DNA of 64,000 nt from Mauremys mutica (GCF_020497125.1 NC_059072.1:308592781-308656780), one strand, 5' to 3'. Shown: positions 46,113-57,809, counted from the first letter of the stretch. The notes: generated by a model from the letters alone, not told the origin. Numbers and translations: made by a program.

Positions 46113-47884
46113 ACCACCCTGGAGGAGGTTGTGTGTGCAGGGTACCTCTGAAATTTAGGTCATTAGCATGTCACAAGTTCAAGTCACTGGACAAATATTA
46201 AATCTTCACCATAGCATTGTGAGGGAGGTAGCTATCCTTAGCTAAACATTGGATACAGAGGGAGAAATGGATTGACTTGCTTATTTGTCAGTGATTGTAG
46301 TTCAGGCTTGTCTATACTGGCAAACTTCTGAAGCTACCAGCAGTGCAGCTCCACTAGTGTTGGGGGTGCAAGTGCAGTCTGGCTGCTAGTGTTTTAATCG
46401 TTGTGTCCTCTAATCTAAACCTGCTCTGAGCAAGGTTGGATACATCATGGTGGTGGTGGCTGCCATTGGTCAGTCTGCACTACCAGCCAGAGAAGCATGC
46501 TAGGACATCTACACCAATTTGCCTGTGTGCAGAACCTTCCTGGCTGTGAACTCATATCCCTGGACTGTGCTCTCATCTCAGTGAAAGTCCTGGGCTTTAA
46601 CTCCCATACAGCTGATTTTGAAAACTCGGGAGTTAAGGTCAAGCATTATATTTTTCCTGACTCCTCTGCTCCATTCTGATCCAATAGTGTAGCCCATAAT
46701 GGAGGAATCATCAAAGCTCTTCATCTGATTTTCTTTGTCATTTTCTAAAATGCAGTAGTTGTAATATCTTAAAAGGAAACAAAACTTAGACAAGTAATTG
46801 TATGCCATAAAGAGTAATAAGTTAGAAGTGAACTATAAAAAATAAATGTGTACTGGCCCTCCTACTCTGTTGTGTTGCTGCAGCACCTAAAGGGCCCACC
46901 CTCATTGTATGGGGTACTGTACAAACGTAACAGATGAAGACTCCTGAAAGTTTGCATTCTGAGTTCATATTGGCCTCTCTCTTCACTCCACATCCAATGA
47001 AGTGTAAAAAATTAACTTGTACTGCTCACGCTGTGTTGCAACTTGAGGTTTTCATCAGGCTTTTTCAATTTAGGTCAGCATAGTTTGTCTTAACACATCT
47101 GTCCATGGATTGTCTTCTGGGCATGTTAGTCAGCAATTCTGTTAGAGAATTTGTACGGCAAAAAGTTTTGATCTGTAGAAGGAATTTAGATTTCCACACA
47201 ATACTGGTGTTGCTCAATATGGTTTTAGGGAAAGCACACTTCATAATTGACATCAGCATAATTTTTCAGTGTGCTTTTTAGCACACTTGTGAAATACACT
47301 ATGAGGTATAGAAATTTGGCCTTTCAACTGTTAAATACTCAGAATAAACTCTGGTTCCTTGTATCTTCTTGGTCATGTCCAGGAAGTCAGGCATGTAGTG
47401 GCATAGGCTAATCTTAAGAATTTATTTTAAATCACACCTGTGAAGTATTTTAAGGAAGAGGTGAAAATTCAGTGGTCTGAATGCAGCACCCCAAAGAGAG
47501 GATGTGGTGGAGTGCATTACTGTGAAGCTTAGTTTTTGAATCCATTGCTGCAGCGGGTGTGGTGTGCACCAGACAGTTAACTTCTACTGCGAACCAGTGG
47601 TCAAGAGGGAGTGTGCCATCAGTGCAAAACCTGAGTGTGTTGGCAGTGGGTGTTTAAGTGTGGTGTGTCTTCTCTATAAAGGCTTTGTATGCATTCCCAA
47701 TCCAGTTTACTGCAGGAGTAGTAGTTACTTAAACAGTTCCATAGTTGTGGATACTGCTTTATGGGTGAACAAAATGACAGCTCCCTGCTCTGAGGAACTT
47801 ACAAAATGGTTTAACTGCAATAAAGAAAGAAAAAATCAAATGCACAACTACAAAACGGGGAATAAATGGGTTAGGTGTTGGTAC

Positions 47885-48090
47885 TACTGAAAAGGTTCTG
47901 GGCATTGTAGTGGAACACAAGTTGAATGAGAGTCAACATTGTGATGCAGTTGCAAAAAAAGGCTAATATTTTGGGATGTATTAACAGGACCGCTGTATGT
48001 AAGACACAGGAGGTAATTGTCCTGCTCTAGCTGGCACTGATGAGGCCTGTGTCCAATTCTGGGCACCACATTTTAGGAAATATATGGACA
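47885..48090 (+). mobile_element. Ancient CR1/L3-type LINE fragment
   Basis: The plus strand reads 'tctgggcattgtagtggaac', 'gagagtcaacattgtgatgc' and 'tgtccaattctgggcaccac', corresponding to the thumb part of a CR1/L3-type reverse transcriptase. No intact frame remains. The subfamily differs from the other CR1 copies here and appears older. Confidence 0.72.
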
Positions 48091-48817
48091 AATTTATCCT
48101 GCAGTGGTATTCTGCAATTCTCCCACTCGTAGACTGGGTCTTGGGCTACAGTAACCTGTGTATCAACCATTGTTATCCTGAAGGTCGGATTGAGTTCAGG
48201 CATCTGTGATTCTTCCTTTCAGAAGTCAGTAACCAGTGGTATATTTTGATAAACCAGCCTTCCTAAAACCAAAGTGTTTGTTTTAGCAGTAGGAACAAAG
48301 CATTAGAGAGAAGTGTCAAAACAGTCTACATGCATGTCTATTTTACCTAAAGCACTGCCATCCTTTGATGGGGACCGAGAGTCTAGCTTCTCCAGGTACC
48401 CCAACAGGGTCCTGTGTCTGTCTGGTTCCCCCAGACATTTACTGCCCTTCTCCCTTTTTAATTCTGCCAGTGTTCCTTTGTTCTTCCTAGTTGAGTGGAG
48501 AGGAGACAAAATCATAACAGCTTATAGGTCTTGAGCCATTCTTTTCCTTCCTGACTGTTTTTCCAGACAGCTACGTATTGAGCAAAACCAGTATATTCAT
48601 ACAGGGAACACCCTAACAGCCAGACCAACACACAAAATTAACAAATTACCAAGCAACTCCAAATCCCCGTTACCTTCCTTTGAATGGTGAAATTAATACT
48701 GTGCTGTCATATAAGCAAGAGTAGGGAGTGGTGGTAGTGCTGATACACGTCATTGCTCATGGTGGCACATCATTTTGATACGATAGTGGACAATAGTCTG
48801 ATTATGATCTTTTAGGC

Positions 48818-49100
48818 CAGGGTCAGCAACCTCTGGCACGTGGCTCACCAGGGTAAGCACCCTTGCAGGCCTGTCCAGTTTGTTTATCTGCTGTGTTGGC
48901 AGGTTCGGCCGATCGTGACTCCCACTGGCCGTGGTTCACCGTCCCAGGCCAGTGGGCCAGCACATCCCTCGCCCGCGTGGCTTCCCGATGCCCCCATTGA
49001 CCTGGGACGGTGAACCGCGATGAACTGCCTGCAAACGCGGCAGATAAACAAACTGGCCCGGCACCCTGGCGGGTCGGCAACCTCTGGCACACGGTTCCTG
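48818..49100. mobile_element. Palindromic hAT MITE
   Basis: A perfect 8-bp duplication TTTTAGGC (48,810-48,817 and 49,101-49,108) flanks a 283-bp element starting CAGGGTCAGCAACCTCTGGC and, reversed from the right, CAGGAACCGTGTGCCAGAGG. Most of its length is an imperfect palindrome: 'ccagtttgtttatctgctg' on the left pairs with 'cggcagataaacaaactgg' on the right, and 'ggttcaccgtcccaggcc' with 'gacctgggacggtgaacc'. Non-coding. Confidence 0.93.
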
Positions 49101-51021
49101 TTTTAGGCTTAGAAAGCAAATAGGCCTGTGAAATGTGAAAATAATTTGCCGTTTACCTGTTAGCAATTTCAGTTGAAGACCCACCAACTCACGTGGGGTC
49201 ACTTGTATGCTGTTTTTTATCATTTGTAGATACTGGCTTCCAAAATTAAACTGAAGCTTTAGACAGTTTTAAGTGCAACTTCCCTATCAAGTTTTTTGCG
49301 CACACTAAACTAATTAGGGATATTAGGCTTCCATCAGAAGAGTTGTTTGTTAGTGAAAGATATCTGTAGACATTAAAATAAAAAAGCAAATTCTATTTAA
49401 AGGGACACTATCAATGTGAAATCTAGTCAACTGTAAAAATAATTAATAGTAGCTTTAGGCAGTACACCTGCCAATTTCTTTGATTCCCTCCCCCTCCCCC
49501 CCCCGGGTGTGTTTGGAGGGTGAAGGGAAAGGGGGGAACTCACACAAACAAAAGAGGAAACAGACTGACTACACAGAGTAAATGCTAAAAGCCATAAAAA
49601 GTAAGCAAATTAGGGGGAAAAGGGATGTCTGGGGATCAACACATAATAGGACTTCTTTTGTGTGAGGTCCCCATGATGTTGGTGAAGATATTTGCTACAG
49701 GTGATCAAGAATCTTTCTTTAAATGTCATCCTTTCTAGGGTGTACTGCACTGGTGTGAGGGACTCATGGAGAAAATAAACAAATATCACAGATCTGTCAG
49801 GTTTATTGTACCCCTAACCTGTAGTAAAACTACCTCATAATCAGAGTTAAGAATGACATTTTCCATGGCAGTGAAAAGGATAACTTACATCAGTGGTGGG
49901 CCACACGCGCCCTGTCAGGATAATCTGCTGATACAAGATCGCTCTCCTTAAAGAGCAAGAATTTGTCCAGTATAACTGCAGGTTTTTGTGGTTCCCTTGC
50001 GTTAGAAATTGGGAGTGATATTTCTTTTGCTGGGGCAGCTTTTACAGCCCTTATTAGCTAAGAATCAATATTCCTCACTCTTGTTAGATGATTCTTACAA
50101 GTTGGAGAAAGGGGGAAGCTCTTTGCTTAAGCAATCAACTCTGATTGGAGAGGGAAAAAGGCCACTGTAATTGCAGCAGTATGGTTCTATAAGGGAAACA
50201 TTTGCACAACCTAGGGACTCTAATGTACAGTCCTTGAGTATAGGGAAGTGAATCAGACTTCAGATACAGAAAATCCTGTTTCTTGGTCTCATTTACTAGA
50301 ACTCTCAGTAAATTAATGGGAAATAACTGATTCATCTATCCTATTCTAAGATGATTCTCTGAGCCTGTCAATAGTCTTACTGGATTTCTGCAGGGATTTT
50401 TAGCTCAGTCTTGTCTGACTATTTAACGTAATCCATCATCTTCACATTGTAATTCAGTTTGATTTCATCAGTCCTCAGATTATTTTAGGCAAAAAGTGGA
50501 AGCAATTAAAGACTGGGTTAGTTTCTCACGTTTGGGATTCTGTGGCAGCTTGATATGTTAATCCCTTTTTTAAAATGGTCAAGTACATTGAGTCAGATCA
50601 GTCAATCAGTTAGGGTGAGCCCCTTCTCTCAGCTCCTTCATGTATAGTACCTGCAGAGATTGTGCTCCAAGCTGCACAGATACAAATACTCCTTTACATT
50701 GTCCAACAGGAAATAATATTCATAAGAGCCAAATGGGAAGAGGAAACATTACGGAGTATTAACTTGAATATGTATGTAGCTTTTTAAATTAGTACCCATT
50801 TTCCAGAGCACCTGGTTTGCCCCCCCCCCCCATGCTTTCCTTCCTCTTGAGATGAGTTCCTCATTTTGAGCGTTCTGTGGTCACTTGACATTTTGGGTGA
50901 GCATGTAGTCCCCCAGCGGGCAGGAAATCTCTTGGTAGCTTTCACCATGTTTCACCTGTAAACTCGGGTGCTGAGTAAAGAAGTTAAAACTACAAAAGCA
51001 GGCTAATTTTTCCCAAATTAA

Positions 51022-51608
51022 AGGTACGTCTACACTACCCGCCGGATCGGTGGGTAGCGATCGATCTATTGGGGATCGATTTATCGCGTGTAGTGTAAAC
51101 ATGATAAATCGACCCCCGAGTGCTCTCCCATCAACTGCTGAACTCCAGCTCGGCGAGAGGCGGAAGCCAAGGTGATGGGGGAGCCGGGGTGCGCCGCAAG
51201 GATGCAAAGTAAGTAATTTTAATTCGATCTAAGGCCATGGCTACACTTGCAGATTTGCAGTGCTGCAGCAGGGTGTGAAAAAACACCCCCTCCAGCGCTG
51301 CAAGTTGCGGCGCTGCAAAGCGCCAGTGTGATCAGAACCCCAGCGCTGGGAGCACGGCTCCCAGCGCTGTACGTTAATCCCCATAGGGAGGTGGAGTACG
51401 GACAGCGCTGGGAGAGCTCTCTCCCAGCGCTGGCGCTCCGACCACACTCGCACTTCAAAGCGCTGCCGCGGGAGCGCTCCTGCGGCAGTGCTGTGCAGCG
51501 CTAAGTGTAGCCATAGCCTAAGATGCTTTGACTTCAGCTACGAGAATAGCATAGCTGAAGTTGTGTATCTTAGATAGATTCCTCCCTCCCCCCAGTGTAG
51601 ACCAGGCC
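51022..51608. mobile_element. PIF/Harbinger MITE (outer), with nested MITE
   Basis: The left end AGGTACGTCTACACTAC and the right end, reversed, GGCCTGGTCTACACTGG are flanked by TAA (51,019-51,021 and 51,609-51,611). The left part contains ATCGAT-rich sequence. A second Harbinger-type MITE (51,233-51,518) lies inside, so the outer element was here first. Right end GTGTAGACCAGGCC is identical to the right end of the two-gene element at 61,241. Confidence 0.85.
51233..51518. mobile_element. PIF/Harbinger-type MITE (inner)
   Basis: The ends GGCCATGGCTACACTT and, reversed, GGCTATGGCTACACTT are nearly identical inverted repeats. Perfect TAA repeats (51,230-51,232 and 51,519-51,521) flank it. The body is rich in AGCGCTG palindromes ('cccagcgctgggagc', 'gctcccagcgctg'). 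Low divergence of the ends suggests a young insertion. Confidence 0.9.
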
Positions 51609-51668
51609 TAACTTAATCCTTATTGTCCCCGTGTTGCTGTCAACCAGAATGTTTTCTGCTTCTCTTTC

Positions 51669-52265
51669 ATAGATTTGTAGACTTAAGGTCAGAAGGGACC
51701 GTTATGGTGATCTAGTCTGACCTCCTGCACAACACAGGCCACAGAATCTCACCCACCCACTCCTATAACAAACCCCTAACCTATGTCTGAGTTATTGAAG
51801 TCCTCAAATCGTGGTTTAAAGACCTCAAGGTGCAGAGAAACCTCCAGCAAGTGACCCGTATCCCATGCTGCAGAGGAAAGCGAAAAACCTCCAGGGCCTC
51901 TGCCAGTCTTCCCTGGAGGAAAATTCCTTCCCAATCCCAAATATGGTGATCAGTTAAACCCTGAGAATGTGAGCAAGACTCACCAGCCAACACCCAGGAA
52001 TGAATTCTCTGTAGTAACTCAGATTCCACCCCATCTAAAATTCCATCACAGACCATTGGACCTATTTACTTGCTAATAATCAAAGATCAATTAATTGCCA
52101 AAATTAGGCTATTCCATCATACCATCCCCTCCATAAACTTATCAAGCTTAGTCTTGAAACCAGATATGTCTTTTGCCCCCACTACTCCCCTTGGAAGGCT
52201 GTTCCAGAACTTCACTCCTCTAATGGTTGGAACCCTTCGTAAAGCTTGGAAGAGTTATAGTCATC
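51669..52265 (-). mobile_element. CR1 LINE 3'-end fragment
   Basis: The plus strand starts 'catagatttgtagacttaag' and continues 'gatctagtctgacctcctgc', the complement of a CR1 3' end, then covers about 600 bp of 3' UTR. The final part ('aaggctgttccagaacttca') corresponds to the conserved CR1 block near the ORF2 stop. It is of the same subfamily as 6,370-6,715 but less diverged. Confidence 0.9.
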
Positions 52266-52640
52266 TTCAAACAAAACCCCAAACATCTTTGTGTGATTTT
52301 AAGCAGTGGGAGGAAGAATCTGGGAATGAGTGGTGTAGTGGGTAGCAAAATAGAGGCTTCTTAACAAACAATTCAAATTGCTTATTCTGCTTGGACCACA
52401 CCTCTGTGTTGCTATTTTGCTTTGCTTCAAAGCTGAAATTACTCTTGACATAGTTTTAAAAAGGACACGTAATCATTCTTCCTCTTTCCAGACTTATAGG
52501 TGACTTGAAAGGGATGAGGTTTGAAAAGCCTCAAGTTGGTGTTCAGTTCCTAACTATAAAAAGAAAAAAAAAATTGCATGAGTTTTATGTACTGAGTGAT
52601 CTAGGGGAAACAACAAAATTAACATTTTAACAGAGACCTC

Positions 52641-53003
52641 TGTGATAAATGAAGGGGGAGGGGGAAACTCCCTTGTATGGACCCAGCCAGCCAGTTAGCT
52701 ATAAAATCCCTCTTAATAGCTGTGCTCTACTTGCTTTATCTGTAAAGGGTTAAAAGTCTCTCTGCTAGGCATAGGTAAAAGGAAGTGAGTGGGTACCTGG
52801 CCAAAAGAGCCAATGCAAAGGCTAGAATTTCTTAAAATTGAAACAAGACTCCCCTTTTGTCTGTCTGTCTTTTCCTTCTCCTGGAGAGTGGGAACAGGGC
52901 AGCAACTATGCTGTAAGAAGCTTGGGGCCAGGTATGAGAAATCATCGGTATCATACCTAGAAACTACTCATTTGAAACCCCAGATATGTAAGTAGATCAG
53001 AAA
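52641..53003 (+). mobile_element. LTR fragment, same family as 26,053-26,955
   Basis: It begins TGTGATAAATGAAGGGGGAG, matching the reverse complement of the right end of the 26-kb LTR. Shared blocks include 'gccagccagttagctataaa', 'gtaaagggttaaaag' and 'gagccaatg...ctagaa'. A TATA box (GCTATAAAATCC) is at about 52,699-52,706. The copy loses LTR sequence at about 53,003, where it meets a hAT-derived segment. Orientation is opposite to the other copy. Confidence 0.82.
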
Positions 53004-53100
53004 ATGCCGAGCCAGTTTGTTTACCTGCTGCGTTGGAAGGTTCGGCCGATTGCGGCTTCCACTGGTTGCGGCCAGTGTGGCTCGCGGCGCTTCCTGAGAC
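53004..53100. repeat. hAT MITE fragment related to 48,818-49,100
   Basis: The block GAGCCAGTTTGTTTACCTGC and 'aggttcggccgattgcggct' matches the left arm of the palindromic hAT MITE at 48.8 kb. Termini are missing, so it is an internal fragment, perhaps from a deletion that joined it to the LTR. Confidence 0.7.
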
Positions 53101-53706
53101 CATGTTGAAGTATTTTTTAGGAACCATGAGAAAGGGGAACCATGAGAAGGTGCTCCAAGTTGGTGATCCTATGACAGATGGATACAAGATAAAGAAACTT
53201 GTTTTCCTGTGAAACTGGCGTTACTACAGAGGAACTAAGAAGGGGAAGTAGGCTGGGCTCAAACTTCTGTACCTGAAAAGCCCTCAGTAAACCACCTTTC
53301 TTTATCCTCCTCCACCCTCAGTTTCTGCTATTTATTTTGGTGTTTTGCTGGTGTGTCAAGCTTCTGAGTATCATGTTGATGGATTTGGCTTTTTTCTCTG
53401 TTCTGCTTAATGCTTCTATAAGTAGATTTCCATGACTGCTCCAGTACATGAAAGTTGTTTGTTGCTTTTTATTTTCATTGCTTGACATCTAGCATCATGT
53501 CACTGTCATTGCACATCTCACTCCTTAGATAGGTAACTGATTTCTTCTAGTGTTTCTTTATCCACTCTCATGGTTACTTTTGGGGTATTGATAGCCATTT
53601 ATTTTGTCTTCTCCTTGTAGATGAACAAACCAAATCGTTTTGCTATATCTGCTAAAAGCATGGTCTTTCCTTCCATTTGGACTAAGCAGGACAATGTCAT
53701 CAGTAA

Positions 53707-54271
53707 GGCTACACTTTAGTCATGGAGGTACAATTTAGTCATGGCAATCTGATTTCAGCCTGTGGTGGTTAGGAGCTGAAGGGTCCCCCACCACCTGCGG
53801 GGGTAGGGAGCTCTGGGGTACCCCTGCTGCCTATGGCAGCCCCCGGAGCTCCAAGCCACTGTGGGCGACGGGGTACCCCTGCAGCTCTCAGCCCAGGATG
53901 GCACGGTATCCCCAAGCTCCTGGCCACCTCAGGTGGCGGGGGAACCCACAGAGCTCCAGGGCAGCAGGGTCCCTCCCCCCAGAGCTGCCAGTGGCGGGGG
54001 AACCCCCAAGCTCCCAGCTGCCATGGGTGGCTCCAGGGGACCCCTTGAACTGCAGGCGGAAGGGGTACCTGCAGCCCCCTGCTGCTGCAGGGGGCTTCTA
54101 CCCTCTGCACAGCTACCTGCTTCAGGCAGTGTGGGGACCTGCAGAAACCCATTTTGTCACAGATATTTTTAGTTAAAGTCACAGACAGGTCACGGGCAAA
54201 AAAGAAAAATTCACTAAAGATGTGACCTGTCTGTGACTTTGACTAAAAATATCCGTGACAAAATCTTAGCC
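53707..54271. mobile_element. DNA transposon with internal minisatellite and terminal hairpin
   Basis: The ends read TAAGGCTACACTTTAGTCATG and, reversed, TAAGGCTAAGATTTTGTCACG. The centre (about 53,775-54,120) is a degenerate GC-rich tandem array of 30-55-bp units around GGGGTACCCCTGCAGCTC. The right part is a hairpin with 43-bp arms (54,151-54,193 and 54,222-54,264) differing at two positions. Non-coding; the ORFs reported on both strands come from the array. Superfamily uncertain. Confidence 0.75.
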
Positions 54272-54443
54272 TTAGTCATTAGCAGAACATTTCTGCTTTA
54301 TCACTTGTTCATAAAATTCCTCTGTGGCCTTCTTCAGTTACTTTGCTGAGGTGTACAGCTAATCTTAAGTGTACAAAATTAAGTAGAACTAATATCTGTA
54401 AGTGTAAAGTGTGTATGTATTTGTGGAGGGATGATTAACACAG

Positions 54444-54546
54444 ATTCTAGGACTGGAAGGGACCTCAAGAGGTCATCGAGTCCAGTCCCCTGCCCTCATG
54501 GCAGGACCAAATACTGTCTAGACCATCCCTGATAGACATTTATCCA
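54444..54546 (-). mobile_element. CR1 LINE 3'-end fragment
   Basis: The plus strand reads TCTAGGACTGGAAGGGACCT, 'gtccagtcccctgccctcat' and 'ccatccctgatagacattta', the complement of a CR1 3' end. It is the same subfamily as 2,144-2,250. Confidence 0.85.
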
Positions 54547-54576
54547 ATTACCATGTGCCCCTAAGAACACAGAAGG

Positions 54577-54753
54577 TACCAGTACATTTCAGATTCAATA
54601 TAGTCTGGATAGGTGTAATGAGCCTTGTAGAATAAATACAGAATAAGCTGCTTTTGTATATAACATTCCAGATCAACAGTAGCTTATCCTGTATTTATTC
54701 TACCAGTCTCATTACACTGATCTGGACTACATGGAATCTGAAACGTGTTGGTA
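54577..54753. repeat. Fold-back palindromic repeat
   Basis: Two 73-bp arms, 54,577-54,649 and 54,681-54,753, are imperfect reverse complements: 'gtgtaatgagccttgtagaa' pairs with 'ttctaccagtctcattacac'. They are separated by a 31-bp loop. It looks like an old fold-back MITE or inverted SINE-like element. Target duplications were not found. Confidence 0.78.
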
Positions 54754-55539
54754 AACTGCTGTGTTCTTGGAGGCATGTGGCAATTAGTGTTAGTGGGGAT
54801 TTTGGTTTTTTTATAACCATCCCTCTACAAAAGAAATGCAGCTTTAATCTTACATATCTTCTTTTCATGACCGTTCTGTCTTTTGGCATCTGTTCCTTAT
54901 TCATACAAGCTCTACCACATTGGCTTTTTTCAGGCTTGCATTCTTTTTTGCCAGTCTGAGTGTACACAGTTAGCAGTTAGCACACAGTTGTGTGTAAGTA
55001 AGGTAAACTGAAGAGGTTTTGTGATGCTTTTTTTCCTGAACAACACTCATTGGAGGAGAATAAGCATAAGTAGTTTGTTTTCTGGCTTGTTATAGTTTAA
55101 TGCTTGCTTCATATTATGAAAAGTGTGGTTCATCTGTTGGGAATGCTGCTATTGACTTAATTGTGAGCAGGCTCAGACATGCTGTTCTGAAATTAATTGC
55201 TTTTAAACTTCAGCTGCACAAGAATAAAAATTGGTGCTCATAGGCTTCTGTATCAAGATAGATAGCAAGAAGTGGGAGGGTGGAGGAGGTGGCAGGGGCA
55301 AAAGTGTAAAAGTGCTCAAGATTGGCCTAAGTCCGTTTCTAGTGATTTTAATGGGATTTTTATCAGATGTATTTTTGTTATACACTGAGTTCCTGCTTAG
55401 CCCTGTATATGCAAACCTCTTGTGCAAAAGTAAGGCCCTTGCTTTCTGTATCATTTCATTGTTTTCAGTAAGACATCACTCAGCCAAAATCATCCCTTGT
55501 TTAACTCCATCAGTTCAAGTGGCATTACACAGGGATATA

Positions 55540-55741
55540 CAAGCGAATCTCATCTTATGCTGGGGTTACGTTCCGCTGTCAGCGCGTAAAGCGAAAATCA
55601 CGTATAGTATACACTGAGTGTAATGGCAGGCGGAATCGCCCGCACTACAGGTACAGTATTTAAATTGTTTTTTCTTTTTTTTGCCGGCTGTGCAAAGCTG
55701 AATTTGCGCATGTTAAATGCGCGTAAGATGAGACTCGCCTG
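55540..55741. mobile_element. Tc1/mariner (Tigger-like) MITE
   Basis: The ends CAAGCGAATCTCATCTTATG and, reversed, CAGGCGAGTCTCATCTTACG are inverted repeats flanked by TA (55,538-55,539 and 55,742-55,743). The 202-bp body with a CG-containing core is non-coding. TIR sequence and TA target fit a pogo/Tigger-type family. Confidence 0.87.
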
Positions 55742-56347
55742 TAAATTGAGCGAAGAACATAGAGTAGTCATAGTGTGAATATCCTTTCTTAGAATAGATA
55801 TTAGAGAATTTGGAAAAATGACAAGGGATTTCTTGAGAGTTGTATGTACTTTGAAATATTGAGGAGACTTGCTTCTACCACAACCTGGTAACATTTTCCC
55901 CATAAACCTGTTTTTCATGCTGTCCTACAGGGTTCTCCTTCTGTCTCACTCCTTGCACAAATTGAAATTCTGCTCTGTCTTCGTTGCATCAAATCTAAGG
56001 AAAGCAAGAGTTTTTGACTTGAGCAGTGATTGAGAGAGAAGAAGAATCACAGTGAAATGCAGCATAAAAACATAATTCCTGGAGGGATGCCAGTGATCCA
56101 GGAATAATGTGAATAACTCTACATAAGAGAACAGCCTACATAAGACAGTTATAGTGTGTACGTAATTAAGGACCTTCTCACATTCACCTTTTCCTCTCCC
56201 TGCAAGATAACTGCACCGATTCCTTTTCTTGGATATTTCCTGGTATTCTCTCAATGATATGGTATCACTGTGCACTTAGAGTAAGAGAATTTCTTCCAAA
56301 CCTTCAGGTTAGAAGGCTACTGCATGTTAACAGTTTTTGCATGGCAG

Positions 56348-57029
56348 TAGGGTGACCAGGTGTCTGGTTTTCGACCGTTAAATGTCCTGTCAGCAGTGCT
56401 GGGACACTAAGGCAGGCTAGTCCCTACCTGTCCTGGGGCACCGTGCCGCACCCCGGAAGTGGCCAGCAGATCCAGCTCCTAGGCGGGGGGAAAGATTGGC
56501 ACTCCCCCCCCCCCCCACCCACACACCTACTAGTGCTGGACCTGCTGGACACTTTGTCAGGACAGGCAGGGATCCTGCTTTAGTGCCGCCTCCCTTCCCC
56601 CTTTGCCCTCCCGGCTGCGCCGCTGACTGGGAGCCGCATGAGGTAAGCCCCAGCCCAGAGCCCCTTCCCACACTCCGAATCCCTCAGCCCCAGCCTGGAA
56701 CCCCCTCCTGCACCCCAAACCCCTCATTCCCCGCCCCACCCTAGAGCCAGCACCCCTAGCTCAGAGCCCTCACCCCCTTCCGCCTCCCAACTCCCTGCCT
56801 CAACCTGCAGCCCCCTCCCACACTCTGAATCCCTCAGCCCTGCCCCCCAGCCTGGAGCCCCCTCCTGCACCCAAACCCCAAGCACCTGCCCCAGCCCCGT
56901 GGAAGTGAGTGAGGTTGTGGGAGAGCGAGCCACCGAGGGAGGGGGAATGTAGTGAGCGGGGGCAGGGCCTTGGGGAAGGGGTGGGGCTAGGATATTCGAT
57001 TTTGTGCGATTAGAAAGTTGGCAGCCCTA
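56348..57029. mobile_element. hAT-like non-autonomous element with internal minisatellite
   Basis: The left end TAGGGTGACCAGGTGTC and the right end, reversed, TAGGGCTGCCAAC are a short imperfect inverted repeat of a familiar turtle family. About 56,650-56,905 is a degenerate tandem array of a 'ccagcctggagccccctcct' unit. That unit is the complement of the one at 15,440-15,720. A poly-C run is at 56,506-56,518. No matching target duplication was found. Confidence 0.7.
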
Positions 57030-57809
57030 GGTGACACACTTCAAATGTTGCTTATCAATTCTTTTGGTCTTGCATGAACTGAGAGGAGAAATGAGAGGGC
57101 TCTGCATAGCTTGTACAGAAATGAGTGCACTGCTCATATGCTGAATAATAGCCATTTTAATCACAAATTGAATTTCTGTCACACTAAGCAATGCTCTTCC
57201 ATAGCATTATACTGCATGTCCATAATAGGAATTTCTTAGCCAAAGAGCATGTCAACAGCAGAAATTAAGACAGAGTGTTTTTGAATCTTGCATATAATGT
57301 TGTCAGTACATTGGAGAATGCATTTTTAGTTGTGGTAACCTCACTTAAAAACTAAGCTCCCTTCATTTAGGGAGCATATTTACCTCTTAGGGTATGTCTA
57401 CAGTACGAAATTAATTTGAAGTTATTTTATTTGAATTTCCTGAATCGAGTTCATACATTCGATGTGTCCCCACTAAAGCACGTGAATTCGGTGGAGTGCG
57501 TCCACAGTACCGAGGCTAGCATGAAATGGTGGAGCGGTGTACTGTGGGTAGCTATCCCACAGTTCCCGCAGTCTCTGCTGCCCATTGGAATTGTGGGTTA
57601 AGCTTTCAGTGCATGATGGGGCAAAAGCATTCTCACAGGTTTTTCTGGCTGTGTGCCATCACTCGCTTCTCCCTCTGTGAAAGCTACGGCAGACGGCATG
57701 CTGCTAGTAGACGGTGCAGCACGGTGCACCGCCTGTCTCCTGGTATGTTGAATCCACTTCGAATATCCTCTCCTTTCTATCTACCCTTTCATCTAACCGT
57801 TTCCCGCTG

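Noticed and set aside
53769..54182. Overlapping ORFs of 71-137 codons on both strands
   Set aside because: They are produced by the GC-rich minisatellite array; repetitive composition without a domain.
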